From: Sedimentisphaerales bacterium
GTDB lineage: Bacteria > Planctomycetota > Phycisphaerae > Sedimentisphaerales > SM23-30
DNA length: 53,796 bases
Direction of reading: 5' to 3'
NCBI GenBank assembly: GCA_016934515.1
Contig: JAFGSR010000075.1
Span: 1 to 53,796, forward strand
The notes under the pieces were generated by a model. That model searched no databases. It was given only the letters and a program-made list of their open reading frames with translations, and was not told the DNA's origin. The position numbers were made by a program, and so were the translations under genes. Below, one piece after another: positions 15,464 through 25,366 of the stretch. Position 1 is the stretch's first letter. Every line of letters starts with the position of its first letter.

Positions 15464-18172
15464 TTGTTGACCTCGCAGGAAATCAGACAGGGTTTTATTG
15501 AGTTCTTTAAGCAGAAGGGGCACACCTTCGTGGCGAGTTCCTCGGTGGTGCCGCTGGACGATCCGACGTTGCTGTTCACCAACGCCGGCATGAATCAGTA
15601 CAAGGACATTTTTCTGGGTTCGGAAAAGCGCGACTACAGCCGAGCGGTCAACAGTCAGAAATGCATCCGGGTCAGCGGCAAACACAACGATCTGGAAGAG
15701 GTCGGCAAGGATACCTATCACCACACCTTTTTCGAAATGCTGGGCAACTGGTCATTCGGCGACTATTTTAAAGACGAGGCCATTGCCTGGGCGTGGGAGC
15801 TGTTTACCAAAGTGTGGAAGTTTGATCCGGAGCGGCTTTGGGCGAGCGTTTTTGGGGGTGATCCGACTGACGGTGTTGAGGCTGATACGGAATCGGAGGC
15901 GTTGTGGCTGAAGAATTCATCGTTGCCGACGGAGCGGATTCTGCGGTTTGGTAAAAAGGACAATTTCTGGGAGATGGGAGAAATTGGTCCGTGCGGCCCG
16001 TGCAGCGAAATCCATTACGATCTGGGTCCGGAAAACTGCGACAAAAAAGGTGTCAAGCACGAATGCTGTGTTAATGGTGACTGTGGGCGATTTATTGAAC
16101 TATGGAACCTGGTTTTTATTCAGTACAATCGCGATGAAACCGGTCAACTGAAGGAACTGCCCTCTAAACACGTGGACACCGGAGCCGGTCTGGAACGGAT
16201 TGTGGCTGTACTGCAAAACCAGCCGAGCAATTACGACACTGATCTGTTCAAGCCGCTGCTCGATAAAATCGCCGAGCTGACCGGCAAGACTTATTCGGCC
16301 CAGATCGGCAACCAGGTTGACAACGCTTTCCGTGTGATAGCCGACCATGTGCGTATGCTGACTTTTTCGATAACCGATGGATCGCTACCCAGCAACGACG
16401 GTCGCGGTTATGTGTTGCGGCGCATCCTTCGTCGGGCTACGCGTTTTGGACAGTTGTTGGATATGCACGAGCCGTTCATTTATAAACTTGTGCCGACGCT
16501 GGTGGAGCAGATGGGTGAGGTTTACCCGGAACTGCCCGGCCGCGCCCAACACGTTGGAAACGTTATCAAGGCTGAGGAGAAGAGCTTTATCAAAACCCTC
16601 GAACGAGGCATCTCTATTTTTGAAGCGGATGTCCGGGAAATCAGCGAAAAAAAACTTTCTCAGCTTCCCGGTGACAAAGCGTTTCGCCTTTACGACACCT
16701 ACGGATTTCCACTGGACCTGACGCAGTTGATGGCCCAGGAAAAGAAACTGACGGTGGACGTTAAAGGTTTTGAAGAACTGATGGAGCAGCAGCGCAAGCG
16801 TGCCCAGGCTGCTCAGAAAAACGCGATTTATCAGGCGGATGCGCTGAGTTACCAACTGCCGGCTACGGACGACACTCAGAAATACCACAGTCACACTCTC
16901 AACGCGCGCCTGCTAGGTTACGTCCATGAAGACCAGTACATCGACGAAGGTGCTGTCCCGAAAAATACCAATGTTGGGCTGATTTTCGATCGCACCTGCG
17001 CTTACGCCGAAGCCGGTGGTCAGGTTGGGGACAACGGAACTATTGCCTACGGTTCCAGCACTTTCGTTTTCGAGGACACTATTAAAGCCGGTGCTGCAGT
17101 GGTCCATTTCGGCTCTACGGAATCCGATCAGATTACTATCGGTTCGGAAATGACTATTAATATTGATCCAGCCAGACTGGACACTCAGCGGAATCACACA
17201 GCTACTCATCTGCTGCAATGGGCACTTCAGAAAGTTCTCGGCGATCACGCTCATCAGGAGGGTTCGCTGGTATGTGCCGATTATCTGCGGTTTGATTTTA
17301 CCCATTCCCAGGCTTTGAGCGCGGAGCAGATTGAACAGGTTGAAAAACTGGTTCATCAGAAGATTGCCGAGGCGGCGCCGGTAACCTTTACGGTGATGCC
17401 CATCGATCAGGCCCGTGAGTTGGGGGCCATGGCGTTGTTTTCGGAGAAATATGGTGAACATGTTCGCGTATTGGCTATCGGTTCGGAGACCCCGGATCAA
17501 CTGGAAGAAGCGTTCAGCCGGGAATTTTGCGGCGGCACTCACGTGAATAACACCAGTGAAATCGGCGGTTTTAAAATTACGCGTGAAGAATCGGTTGCCA
17601 CCGGTGTTCGCAGGATCACTGCTCTGACCGGGAGAGCCCTGAACGAGATGCTCCACCTGCGTAACAAGCAGATGGACCAGCTTGGACAGATTTTGAAAGC
17701 GTCACCGGAGCAGATTATCAATCGGGTTGCGGCGTTGCTGGACGAAAACAAAAAACTTAAGAAACAACTGCAAAAGGGAACGGCTGCCGATCTGAAAACG
17801 ACGGTTGAACAACTTCTGGAAAAAGCACCTTCGGTCGGCTCGGCCAGAATTATTGTCGGCTCTTTACCGACGGCCCCGGTGGATGCCATCCGCACGCAGA
17901 TAGATTGGTTGCGTAAAAAAGCCCCCTCCAGCGTTACGGTGTTGGCTTGTGCCACGGAGGAGAACAAGGTTCTGCTGTTCGCGGCGGTGACGGATGATCT
18001 GATCAAGGGGAAAACTCTCAAAGCAGGCGACGTTGTCAAGGCTATTGCGCCCATCGTCGGTGGTGGCGGCGGCGGTCGGCCGCAAATGGCTCAGGCCGGT
18101 GGTAAAAATCCTGAGAAGATTGATGATGCGCTAGCTGCGGCTAAGGATTTTATCAATAAAAAATTATCCTGA
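15464..18172 (+). CDS. alaS: Alanyl-tRNA synthetase
   Basis: A class II synthetase, 902 residues, charging and proofreading tRNA-Ala. The N-terminal catalytic core includes VVPLDDPTLLFTNAGMNQYK and GNWSFGDYFK. The editing domain has HTATHLL and the metal-binding CGGTHV. The C-terminal C-Ala/DHHA1 region ends with GGGGGGRPQMAQAGG. A TTG start at 15464 (or TTG 15467) is inferred because GAAAGGA lies about 9 nt upstream, no ATG is near and the family N-terminus begins here. recA is 34 bp upstream, so co-transcription is likely. A short hairpin overlaps the stop codon. Confidence 0.97.
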   Translation: MLTSQEIRQGFIEFFKQKGHTFVASSSVVPLDDPTLLFTNAGMNQYKDIFLGSEKRDYSRAVNSQKCIRVSGKHNDLEEVGKDTYHHTFFEMLGNWSFGDYFKDEAIAWAWELFTKVWKFDPERLWASVFGGDPTDGVEADTESEALWLKNSSLPTERILRFGKKDNFWEMGEIGPCGPCSEIHYDLGPENCDKKGVKHECCVNGDCGRFIELWNLVFIQYNRDETGQLKELPSKHVDTGAGLERIVAVLQNQPSNYDTDLFKPLLDKIAELTGKTYSAQIGNQVDNAFRVIADHVRMLTFSITDGSLPSNDGRGYVLRRILRRATRFGQLLDMHEPFIYKLVPTLVEQMGEVYPELPGRAQHVGNVIKAEEKSFIKTLERGISIFEADVREISEKKLSQLPGDKAFRLYDTYGFPLDLTQLMAQEKKLTVDVKGFEELMEQQRKRAQAAQKNAIYQADALSYQLPATDDTQKYHSHTLNARLLGYVHEDQYIDEGAVPKNTNVGLIFDRTCAYAEAGGQVGDNGTIAYGSSTFVFEDTIKAGAAVVHFGSTESDQITIGSEMTINIDPARLDTQRNHTATHLLQWALQKVLGDHAHQEGSLVCADYLRFDFTHSQALSAEQIEQVEKLVHQKIAEAAPVTFTVMPIDQARELGAMALFSEKYGEHVRVLAIGSETPDQLEEAFSREFCGGTHVNNTSEIGGFKITREESVATGVRRITALTGRALNEMLHLRNKQMDQLGQILKASPEQIINRVAALLDENKKLKKQLQKGTAADLKTTVEQLLEKAPSVGSARIIVGSLPTAPVDAIRTQIDWLRKKAPSSVTVLACATEENKVLLFAAVTDDLIKGKTLKAGDVVKAIAPIVGGGGGGRPQMAQAGGKNPEKIDDALAAAKDFINKKLS

Positions 18173-18190
18173 CCTGATCCAGGTTTAATT
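18172..18190 (+). terminator. Short hairpin after alaS
   Basis: ACCTG-atc-CAGGT overlaps the alaS stop codon and is followed by TTTAATT. The 5-bp stem is weak. It lies between convergent genes, where a terminator is expected. Confidence 0.35.
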
Positions 18191-18210
18191 CAACTTATCG
18201 CGGACAATTC

Positions 18211-20841
18211 TCACTCACTTTGCAACATTTCCGTCAGGGAGCGATAGTCCACTTTGCCGGTTCCCAGAAGCGGCAACTGCTCCAGAGTCACAACCTCGCG
18301 GACATTATGCAGTCCTGATAAACCGGCCTGGCGGAGAAAAGTGTTTACCTGCTCGCGGTCGACCTGTTTGACCGTGAACAGGACCAACTCGGGTCGATCA
18401 TCTTCCCTCCGGGGGGCAATGGCCAGCACCGGGCCGTCATCCTGTTCATCAACCAAGTGGCTATCCAAAACCGCTTCGATAGCGGGGAGCGAAATCATCT
18501 CGCCGCCCAGTTTGACAAAGCGTTTGAGCCGACCGGCAAAGGTTAGGATTCCCTTTTCGTCTTCCACTACAAGATCGCCGGTGCGATACCACTGGTACCC
18601 CTGGAAATCTACGAAGGGTGGATTACCATCGTAATGTAGATAACCATCGAACACACTGGGGCCGCGAACCAGGAGCATTCCGGGTTGGCCAGGCTGGACC
18701 GGCTGAATGGTTTGCGGATCGACCAATGCATATTCCAGGGAGTTGAGCACTTTGCCGATGGTTCCCGGGTGCGGATCACTTTGGCGGTTTACGGAAATAA
18801 CCGGCGAGCATTCGGTTGCGCCGTACCCTTCCAGCACCTTGGTCTGGGGGCAACAGCGGGCCAAAGCTGCGTAAGTACGCTGGGGGCACTTTTCGGCACC
18901 GGAAACCACCAGCCGGAGCGATTTTAATTGTTCCGGTTTGGAAGCTCGCACGATTCCCAGCAAAAATGTCGGCGTTCCCACCAGAATCGACACTTTATAT
19001 TTGTCGATTATCTCGCCCAGCACACCCCCTTCGACCGGATTGGGGTAATAGACCACCGGTATTGCCAGAGTTAAGCCCAGCAAAACCGAAACCGTTAAGC
19101 CAAACGAATGAAACGGGGGTAAGATTCCTAAAATGCTGTCTTCGGAATCCACCGTGAAACACTCGTAAGCGTCCTGCACATTCGTGAGCATGTTCCGATG
19201 GGTCAGGGGGACAACTTTCGGTATGTTTTCGGAGCCGCTGGTGAAAAGCAGCACTGCGGTTTCGGCTACCTGGGCCCGTTCTAATTTTCGCAGGCAAAAT
19301 CGCGCCTGCAGAGCCGCTGAGAGCTTGCCGGGCAAAGTCAAACCTCGGGCAATCTCCTCCAGAAAAATAAAGCTGTCGCTGATCGGGTTCAGATCGATTC
19401 CCTGGCCTTTGACGCGCGCGACTAACTGTTCGGAGGTTAATATTTTTTTCAGGGGCACAGTTTCGCAGCAGTGTTTGAGGTTTTTACTGCCGAGGGTCCA
19501 GTTTATCATCACCGGAATCTTGCCGGCCAATTGCACCGCCAAGAGAATCACTCCGGCGGCCGCTGAAGCGGGAAGCATAATTCCTACGTAATCGCCAGGC
19601 AGGTTCGTGATCTCTCTTTGCAAAGCAAAGATTCCGGTCAGGACGTCGCGATAAGTTTTCACGCCACCTGTGCTGTCGGCAAAAATCGGATTGTTTGGCC
19701 GTTGCCGAGCTTGATGCAAAAAAGCCTGGGGAATGGTCATCTTTGCCAGTCCATCCGGGCAACCGGGGTATCCGGTTCGTTTGAACCACTTGGCGGGAGC
19801 ATTGGAAACTGTTTCTGTCCCCTGCACCACAGCTTGGCCGCACGCGGCGAGCATAACATCGCCCACCGTCCGCAGGGAATCGACATCGGCTTGATGGAAA
19901 CCAAACTCCTGCCCCAGCCACAATATCACATCGGCCCGGGCCAGCGAATCCAAACCCAACTGCTCACCAAGCAGCGTCTGGTCATCAAATTTATCCATCC
20001 CGGCCAAGCCAGCTAAATAATCCTGCACCAGTTGTCTGGTTGCTGGGGGGGCCTGTTCCGGATCGCCCTGAACCTCGCCGTGAGCCACCTCTTCCAACAG
20101 ACGAGTTCCGCCCCGCTCCCAGATGCTGTAGGGAACGTAGCAATTCGAATAATCTACTTCGTTATAAAAATTTTCCAGATAGCTATTGATCACTGAACGG
20201 GAAGCGGTACGGGGAAAATCACTCGGTTCAACCAGCTCGATATCCACCTGCCGTCGCGGTAAAAAAAACAGTCCGCTCAACAGCAACTGCCATATCCCTT
20301 TTTTCAACACCGGGGCCACCATCGGCCGGTGCCCGTCGGCCCAACTGAACCGACTGCCCCAGAGTCCGCGGGTTCGCACGAGCACCACCCGAATTCCGGG
20401 TTGCTCCTGCAAAATTCGCTCTACCGCACTGTTGCCGCGAATTTCCTCGTGATTGGTGCGATAAATCCGTCCCGACGGATACAAAATCAGATTATCCCCG
20501 TTGCCCAGTGCATTGACGCATTCGCTGATGACCTGTCGCACCTGGGTTACTGCGGAAGTGCCGACTTTAGCGATGTCCGGAATCTTCAGCACATTGGCCC
20601 GCTTTGCCAGCCAGCGGATGAAAAAGCGGTCAATCTGCTTATTGTCCGCCAAGGCTCGCGTCTGAAACGGTCCGTAAAAATGTCCCATCAAAATAATCGG
20701 ATCGATCAGGGCGGGGTGGTTCGGCAGAAACAAAATCTTTTCCCGCCCTTTTTTTGCAATCGTCTCCAGGCCGTGAATTCGCACGCGATAGCGCAGGCGA
20801 ATCACAATTTTTACAAACCACATTAAAAATCGATTAATCAT
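18211..20841 (-). CDS. Aas-like acyltransferase-ACP-acyl ligase fusion
   Basis: A three-domain lipid enzyme of 876 residues. Residues 1-230 are a PlsC acyltransferase with PNHPALIDP (NHx4D, about 36-44) and YPSGRIYRTNHEE. Residues 265-340 are an acyl-carrier domain with the phosphopantetheine Ser in LGLDSLARAD (about 295). Residues 365-870 are an AMP-binding acyl ligase with FTSGSENIPKVVPLTHRN (about 530-548), GYGATECSPV, YRTGDLV, GRLKRFVKLGGEMISLP and the catalytic Lys in GTGKVDY (about 860). E. coli Aas, which re-acylates lysophosphatidylethanolamine, has the outer two domains without the carrier domain. Here the ligase may load the internal carrier, which feeds the acyltransferase. The MFS gene ends 21 bp upstream, giving an operon. 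Membrane-associated cytoplasmic action is inferred. Confidence 0.88.
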   Translation of the reverse strand: MINRFLMWFVKIVIRLRYRVRIHGLETIAKKGREKILFLPNHPALIDPIILMGHFYGPFQTRALADNKQIDRFFIRWLAKRANVLKIPDIAKVGTSAVTQVRQVISECVNALGNGDNLILYPSGRIYRTNHEEIRGNSAVERILQEQPGIRVVLVRTRGLWGSRFSWADGHRPMVAPVLKKGIWQLLLSGLFFLPRRQVDIELVEPSDFPRTASRSVINSYLENFYNEVDYSNCYVPYSIWERGGTRLLEEVAHGEVQGDPEQAPPATRQLVQDYLAGLAGMDKFDDQTLLGEQLGLDSLARADVILWLGQEFGFHQADVDSLRTVGDVMLAACGQAVVQGTETVSNAPAKWFKRTGYPGCPDGLAKMTIPQAFLHQARQRPNNPIFADSTGGVKTYRDVLTGIFALQREITNLPGDYVGIMLPASAAAGVILLAVQLAGKIPVMINWTLGSKNLKHCCETVPLKKILTSEQLVARVKGQGIDLNPISDSFIFLEEIARGLTLPGKLSAALQARFCLRKLERAQVAETAVLLFTSGSENIPKVVPLTHRNMLTNVQDAYECFTVDSEDSILGILPPFHSFGLTVSVLLGLTLAIPVVYYPNPVEGGVLGEIIDKYKVSILVGTPTFLLGIVRASKPEQLKSLRLVVSGAEKCPQRTYAALARCCPQTKVLEGYGATECSPVISVNRQSDPHPGTIGKVLNSLEYALVDPQTIQPVQPGQPGMLLVRGPSVFDGYLHYDGNPPFVDFQGYQWYRTGDLVVEDEKGILTFAGRLKRFVKLGGEMISLPAIEAVLDSHLVDEQDDGPVLAIAPRREDDRPELVLFTVKQVDREQVNTFLRQAGLSGLHNVREVVTLEQLPLLGTGKVDYRSLTEMLQSE

Positions 20842-20862
20842 TCTGTTAATTTTTTTTGTTTC

Positions 20863-22143
20863 TTATGTTTTTTGTGGCTGCTCTTTTACAAAGCACAACA
20901 TTATTCCACCGGCCACGAACAGCAAAGCTATCGAACCCAATCCCACTCGCGAGGCGGCATCGCTGCTGTAGCCCATTCGCCGCACCAGCAGCCCAACCCC
21001 GCCCATCATCACCGGGCCGATTACTACGGCGAATTTACCCAGCATATTGTAAAAGCCAAAAAATTCCGCCGACTTATCCGCCGGAATCATCCGGGCGTAC
21101 ATTGATCGGCTCAGCGCCTGAACGCCACCCTGGACCAGACCGATGGCCACTGCCATAACATAAAATTCCCACTTAGCCTGCATGAAAACCGCCCAAAAGG
21201 TTATGCCCAGGTAAATCACAATTCCGAACAGAATTGCCCGCTGTGCTCCGATGCTCTTGCCGAGATAGCCATAACCAATTGCCGCCGGGAAACCCACAAA
21301 CTGCACAATCAGTAATGCCTTAATAAGATCCTGGTTCTCAAATCCCAGCGATTTTCCGTAATCCACCGCCATCCGCACGATGGTATCCAGCCCGTCGATG
21401 TAAAGCCAGTAGGCGAGCAGAAACAGCAGAATCATTTTCATCTGCCGAATCTTTCGGAAGGTCTGCAGTAACTGCTTTACTCCGCAGAGGATCATCTGTC
21501 CGAGGGGCAAGGGTTTCTCTTTGCGAGGTTCTTTGACCAGCAGAAAAATTGGTATCGAAAACACGGCCCACCAGATTGCAACACTTAGAAATCCAAAGCG
21601 TACGGCCTGGCCAATATCGGCAAAGCCAAACTGCTGGGGATTATTCGCCATCCAGACATTCAACGCGAACAACGCCCCCCCACCCAAATAACCCAACGAG
21701 AAACCGAGTGCCGAAACCGTGTCGAGTTTTTTCCCCGACGCAACCGAAGTAATCAGTGAATCGTAAAAAATGTTTCCGCCGGAGAAACCGATAGCTCCGA
21801 AAATATACAATCCAACCGCAAGTTTCCAAAGCCCCTGTTGGACGAGAAACAAACCGGCGGTCATGACGATTCCCATGGTGGCAAAAAACAACAGGAACTT
21901 TTTTTTGTTGGTTCCCTTGTCGGCGATGGCACCCAGAATCGGCGCCAGCAGGGCTACGGTGATCCCCGCGGCTGAATTAGCCATGCTCAGTCGGGCAGTG
22001 CTGACGGTCTGATCGACGCCCGCGCACCAGAAATCCTTGAACAATAAGGGGAAAAAACCCGCCATTACCGTTGTTGCAAAGGCTGAATTAGCCCAGTCGT
22101 ACAACGCCCATCCCCAAATCGCCTTTTTGCTGTCAATCTGCAT
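20863..22143 (-). CDS. MFS transporter, UMF1 family
   Basis: A 426-residue inner-membrane carrier with about 12 hydrophobic spans. The N-terminus WGWALYDWANSAFATTVMAG is the signature of the UMF1/Atg22-like branch of the major facilitator superfamily. Loops such as LAPILGAIADKGTNKKK (the MFS loop 2-3 motif) and a late RSMYARMIPADKSAEFFGFY are also typical. Substrates of bacterial UMF1 members are mostly unknown. The gene directly precedes the Aas-like fusion by 21 bp on the same strand. In E. coli another MFS protein, LplT, flips lysophospholipid to Aas, so a lysolipid role is a reasonable but untested inference. Confidence 0.85.
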   Translation of the reverse strand: MQIDSKKAIWGWALYDWANSAFATTVMAGFFPLLFKDFWCAGVDQTVSTARLSMANSAAGITVALLAPILGAIADKGTNKKKFLLFFATMGIVMTAGLFLVQQGLWKLAVGLYIFGAIGFSGGNIFYDSLITSVASGKKLDTVSALGFSLGYLGGGALFALNVWMANNPQQFGFADIGQAVRFGFLSVAIWWAVFSIPIFLLVKEPRKEKPLPLGQMILCGVKQLLQTFRKIRQMKMILLFLLAYWLYIDGLDTIVRMAVDYGKSLGFENQDLIKALLIVQFVGFPAAIGYGYLGKSIGAQRAILFGIVIYLGITFWAVFMQAKWEFYVMAVAIGLVQGGVQALSRSMYARMIPADKSAEFFGFYNMLGKFAVVIGPVMMGGVGLLVRRMGYSSDAASRVGLGSIALLFVAGGIMLCFVKEQPQKT

Positions 22144-22185
22144 TAATTACAGTTTATACATTATCCCGGGCGACAATTCAATTCG

Positions 22186-24096
22186 TCATTTGGCCAGGTA
22201 ATTCTGTCGGCCCTGGACCATGTACTGCCAAACACCATTTTCCCAGGTGGTCAGGCGTGCTTTTTCGGTATCGGTAACTGCCAGGGTTTTGGCCTGATCC
22301 ATCAGATTGCCCAGTTCCTCCATGCGCTCTTTGGTTCCGAGATATTTCCAGGCGATCTCTTCGGTTTGATGAAACTGCCTATCCTGCAAAGCTACCTCTT
22401 CGGGATAATTACGCGTGTCGTTAAAAATTTCTTCTATCCGCAGGTAGAACTTTTTCACAGGTTCGGCTGCGGAGCCGAAATAGGTGCTAAAGAATTCGTT
22501 AAGCATTTCATCGACATTCAACTCCGGCTGGTCATACATTTTCATAGTCAGGTAATAATCAACCTGCTCGCCGATGCCGCACAAAAACACACCGCGGACT
22601 CCGTCGGCGTGATACATTTTGATTAAATTGCCCAGACGATGGGCACTGAAACCGGGGAAACAATGCCAGCCCTGGATGACGGCGGGCTCCATCGGGAAAC
22701 AATAGTAATTCCACAGGTAAATGGGCCGATCTTTGCTTTCGACCCATTTTTTATAAAAACCCAGTCCCAAATCCCGAATTTTCGGCGCCCAGTAGTTGCG
22801 GACCTGCAAACAAGGTGCAACAGCTACATTCGATTCCAACTCAAATTCGGTGGGCTTAAACGCGTACACATGGTAGGCCAGGGTCGAAATAAATTTATCC
22901 GGGTGAGTTTTTTTTACATCCCGGGCCACGGCGTTAACGAAATTAAACAGGTAGTGAGTTGCTGTGCCGCTGTGAAAATGCGCTTCTCTTTTGTTCTCGG
23001 CGTCCTTAGCTAAAATCGCCTGACAGTGCTCACATTTACACCAGTTGGCATTGTCCATGGGCACGATGGCAAAGTAATCCCCCATGGCGGGCTGGAGCCC
23101 CTTTAAACCCTTGCCGTCAAAATAGTCCCGAGCATCCTGGGCGACCTGCTGAATCAAGGCCTGATTAGTATAACACATCTGTCGCTCCCCTGAGGACCAT
23201 CCCACCGCGAAAAATTCCGGTCGCTCTGCTTCAAACAATTCCGGATGCTTCGGATTTTTCTTTAAAAAACGATCGTAATAACTGCGGAAGGAATGATTTC
23301 CGGCCCATTTTTCGCCGCCCAACCGCAACCGTCGCCAATAAAGGTTTAACTGGTCCGGGTTTGGGTTATTCCATTGTGCCTTAATAATAGGCCATCCCCC
23401 GCCGATTCCCTCACGATGTTTCAGAGCCGGACTGCGCCGTATTTCGTTACCGGCAACGGTAAGCGTCTTCCGAATCGGAAAAACCATGTTCAATTCTGTT
23501 GGGCCGTACCAGCGTACCCCGCAAAACCGTTCCAGAAAATCATAAGTGGCGTAACAGGTAGCCTGGTCATCGAAAATACCCGGCAAGGTCAGGGGCATTT
23601 TTTTTAAGTTATTTTGGCTTTCTCTTCCGGTAGCTTTGAGGTATTCAATCTTGTGCCGGCTTTGTTCCAAGGTGTAATAATTCGTCCCAAGCCCGGCTTC
23701 TTTGCGATTCGCCGGGGTATCCTGCCAATCCCGTCCCATTAACACAATCGTTTTGGGCAGAAATCGTATCAGATACTCCTGTGCGGCAAAATCGTTTCCT
23801 TTCAAACCTAATTTTCGGGTTGCCTCACTTTGGCCAACCAGGATGCAATTGCCTTGTATTTCAAACCGGTCTGTGTTTATGGGTAAAACCGCTCCGGTTA
23901 TTTTTTCAATATGATACTGCAACTCCAGTGCCGCTAACCTCGCTGCGGGGGACACTTGCTCGGCCGTAACGATCACCGCATTGGCCCGTCGCTGCTGGGC
24001 CAGAGTAATTTCCATCGTCTGAGCTTTCAGCGAAACGTTCCCGGAGACAAGAAATGATATTAACCAAAGCAAAGTGCAGAGTCTGAATCGATTCAT
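22186..24096 (-). CDS. Exported DUF4838 glycan-related protein
   Basis: A 636-residue protein with a signal peptide (LCTLLWLISFLVSGNVSLKA, about 5-24). An N-terminal alpha-glucuronidase-like domain follows (AALELQYHIEKITGAVLPI, then CILVGQSEAT). The DUF4838 body includes FLERFCGVRWYGPTE, VPMDNANWCKCEHCQA and IYLWNYYCFP. DUF4838 proteins are common in planctomycete and Bacteroidetes polysaccharide loci and are presumed glycoside-hydrolase-like; no catalytic residue is assigned here. I use ATG 24096 because AGGGAG stands just upstream and the signal peptide begins there; the frame extends 14 codons further. It diverges from the Tat-exported isomerase/oxidoreductase series at 24379, with which it probably shares substrate logic. 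Confidence 0.82.
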   Translation of the reverse strand: MNRFRLCTLLWLISFLVSGNVSLKAQTMEITLAQQRRANAVIVTAEQVSPAARLAALELQYHIEKITGAVLPINTDRFEIQGNCILVGQSEATRKLGLKGNDFAAQEYLIRFLPKTIVLMGRDWQDTPANRKEAGLGTNYYTLEQSRHKIEYLKATGRESQNNLKKMPLTLPGIFDDQATCYATYDFLERFCGVRWYGPTELNMVFPIRKTLTVAGNEIRRSPALKHREGIGGGWPIIKAQWNNPNPDQLNLYWRRLRLGGEKWAGNHSFRSYYDRFLKKNPKHPELFEAERPEFFAVGWSSGERQMCYTNQALIQQVAQDARDYFDGKGLKGLQPAMGDYFAIVPMDNANWCKCEHCQAILAKDAENKREAHFHSGTATHYLFNFVNAVARDVKKTHPDKFISTLAYHVYAFKPTEFELESNVAVAPCLQVRNYWAPKIRDLGLGFYKKWVESKDRPIYLWNYYCFPMEPAVIQGWHCFPGFSAHRLGNLIKMYHADGVRGVFLCGIGEQVDYYLTMKMYDQPELNVDEMLNEFFSTYFGSAAEPVKKFYLRIEEIFNDTRNYPEEVALQDRQFHQTEEIAWKYLGTKERMEELGNLMDQAKTLAVTDTEKARLTTWENGVWQYMVQGRQNYLAK

Positions 24097-24302
24097 CTTA
24101 CTATCTCCCTTTTTATTACTCCCCAGGGCCGATGGCAATTACAACGCATTCACCAGGTTTTATAACATTCCGTGATATCAAGCAAGTTGTTTTCATTTCG
24201 AGCCACAGGTGCCAGTAAACCACCCCCTGAACACAAAATCACTTCCAAAGACAAAAAAATTAGGACAAAATTGCAAATTTTGGCAGGAAAACTCACATCT
24301 TG

Positions 24303-24330
24303 TTGACGGCTTTCATAAAATCGTTAGAAT
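24303..24330 (+). promoter_or_regulatory. Sigma-70-like promoter for the Tat oxidoreductase cluster
   Basis: TTGACG (24303-24308) and TAGAAT (24325-24330) are separated by 16 bp. GGAGG at 24367-24371 follows, 7 nt before the ATG at 24379. The predicted leader is about 40 nt. This is consensus matching only. Confidence 0.55.
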
Positions 24331-24378
24331 AGAGCGGAACACTAAGAATGGAAATGGGGGTTTAATGGAGGCCCACTA

Positions 24379-25287
24379 ATGGACCGAAGAAGATTTTTGG
24401 CAACCGGATTGGCCGCAGGAGCGGCAGCTGCAACACTTTCCTCATCGTCTAAAGCTCAAAACCAGAGCCCGCCGAGCAAGTTCAGGCTCAAATATGCCCC
24501 CCATTTGGGTATGTTCCCCACTATGGCCGGCGGATCACTGGAGGATAAAATCAAGGCCTTGAGCGGGCTGGGATTCAGGGCGATTTTCGACAACGGTTTG
24601 GCGGATAAATCCGCCCAGGATCAGCAAACCATCGCCCAAGGACTGCAAGAGCAGAACATGGACCTGGGTCCATTCATTGCTTACGCCGATTTTAAGGTGG
24701 CCTCGTTCGTAACTCGCGACAAAGAAATCCGGGACATGCTCAAGAAAAAGATGTTCCAGGCAGTAGAAACGGCCAAAAGAACCAATGCCAAGTGGTCGTT
24801 GGTAGTACCCGGCCGTTACGATCAGCAAATGGAGTGGGACTATCAGACGGCAAACGTAATTGACAATCTGAAATTTTGCACGGAAATCTTCGAAGCTGCG
24901 GGTCTGATTATGGTATTGGAACCACTGAATCCCTGGGATCATCCCGGGCTGTTTCTGACAAAAATTCCGCAAGCGTACAATATTTGCCGAGCGGTGAACA
25001 GCCCCTGCTGCAAAATTGTTGACGACCTCTATCACCAGCAGATTACCGAAGGCAACCTGATTCCTAACATCGACCGAGCGTGGGACGAGATTGCCTCGTT
25101 TCACCTTGGTGACAATCCCGGTCGCAAAGAGCCGACGACCGGCGAGATTAATTTCCGCAACATTTTCAAACACCTGCACGAGAAAAATTACCAGGACGTG
25201 CTGTGCATGGAGCACGGCCACAGTCAATCCGGTAAGGAGGGTGAACAGGCCCTGCTGCAGGCGTATCGTTATTGTGATGATTTTTAA
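24379..25287 (+). CDS. Tat-exported hydroxypyruvate isomerase-like protein
   Basis: A 302-residue TIM-barrel isomerase of the Xyl-isomerase-like/AP-endonuclease-2 superfamily. A Tat signal, DRRRFLATGLAAGAAAATLS, starts at residue 2. The later motifs match hydroxypyruvate isomerase: LEPLNPWDHPGLFL, KIVDDLYHQQITEGNLI, FHLGDNPGRKEPTTGEINF and a closing MEHGHS. These carry the metal ligands Glu, Asp, His and Glu. Substrate could be hydroxypyruvate or a related keto-sugar. GGAGG lies 7 nt before the ATG. It heads a same-strand run with three Tat-exported Gfo/Idh/MocA proteins. A periplasmic location is inferred from the Tat signal; the twin-arginine motif is RRR. Confidence 0.83.
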   Translation: MDRRRFLATGLAAGAAAATLSSSSKAQNQSPPSKFRLKYAPHLGMFPTMAGGSLEDKIKALSGLGFRAIFDNGLADKSAQDQQTIAQGLQEQNMDLGPFIAYADFKVASFVTRDKEIRDMLKKKMFQAVETAKRTNAKWSLVVPGRYDQQMEWDYQTANVIDNLKFCTEIFEAAGLIMVLEPLNPWDHPGLFLTKIPQAYNICRAVNSPCCKIVDDLYHQQITEGNLIPNIDRAWDEIASFHLGDNPGRKEPTTGEINFRNIFKHLHEKNYQDVLCMEHGHSQSGKEGEQALLQAYRYCDDF

Positions 25288-25366
25288 AACGCTTTGTCAG
25301 ATACATATAAATAGCTTAACTGGTGAAAATTTTAGGCCAGTAAAAAAGAAAGCAGGTTGAAGAAAC

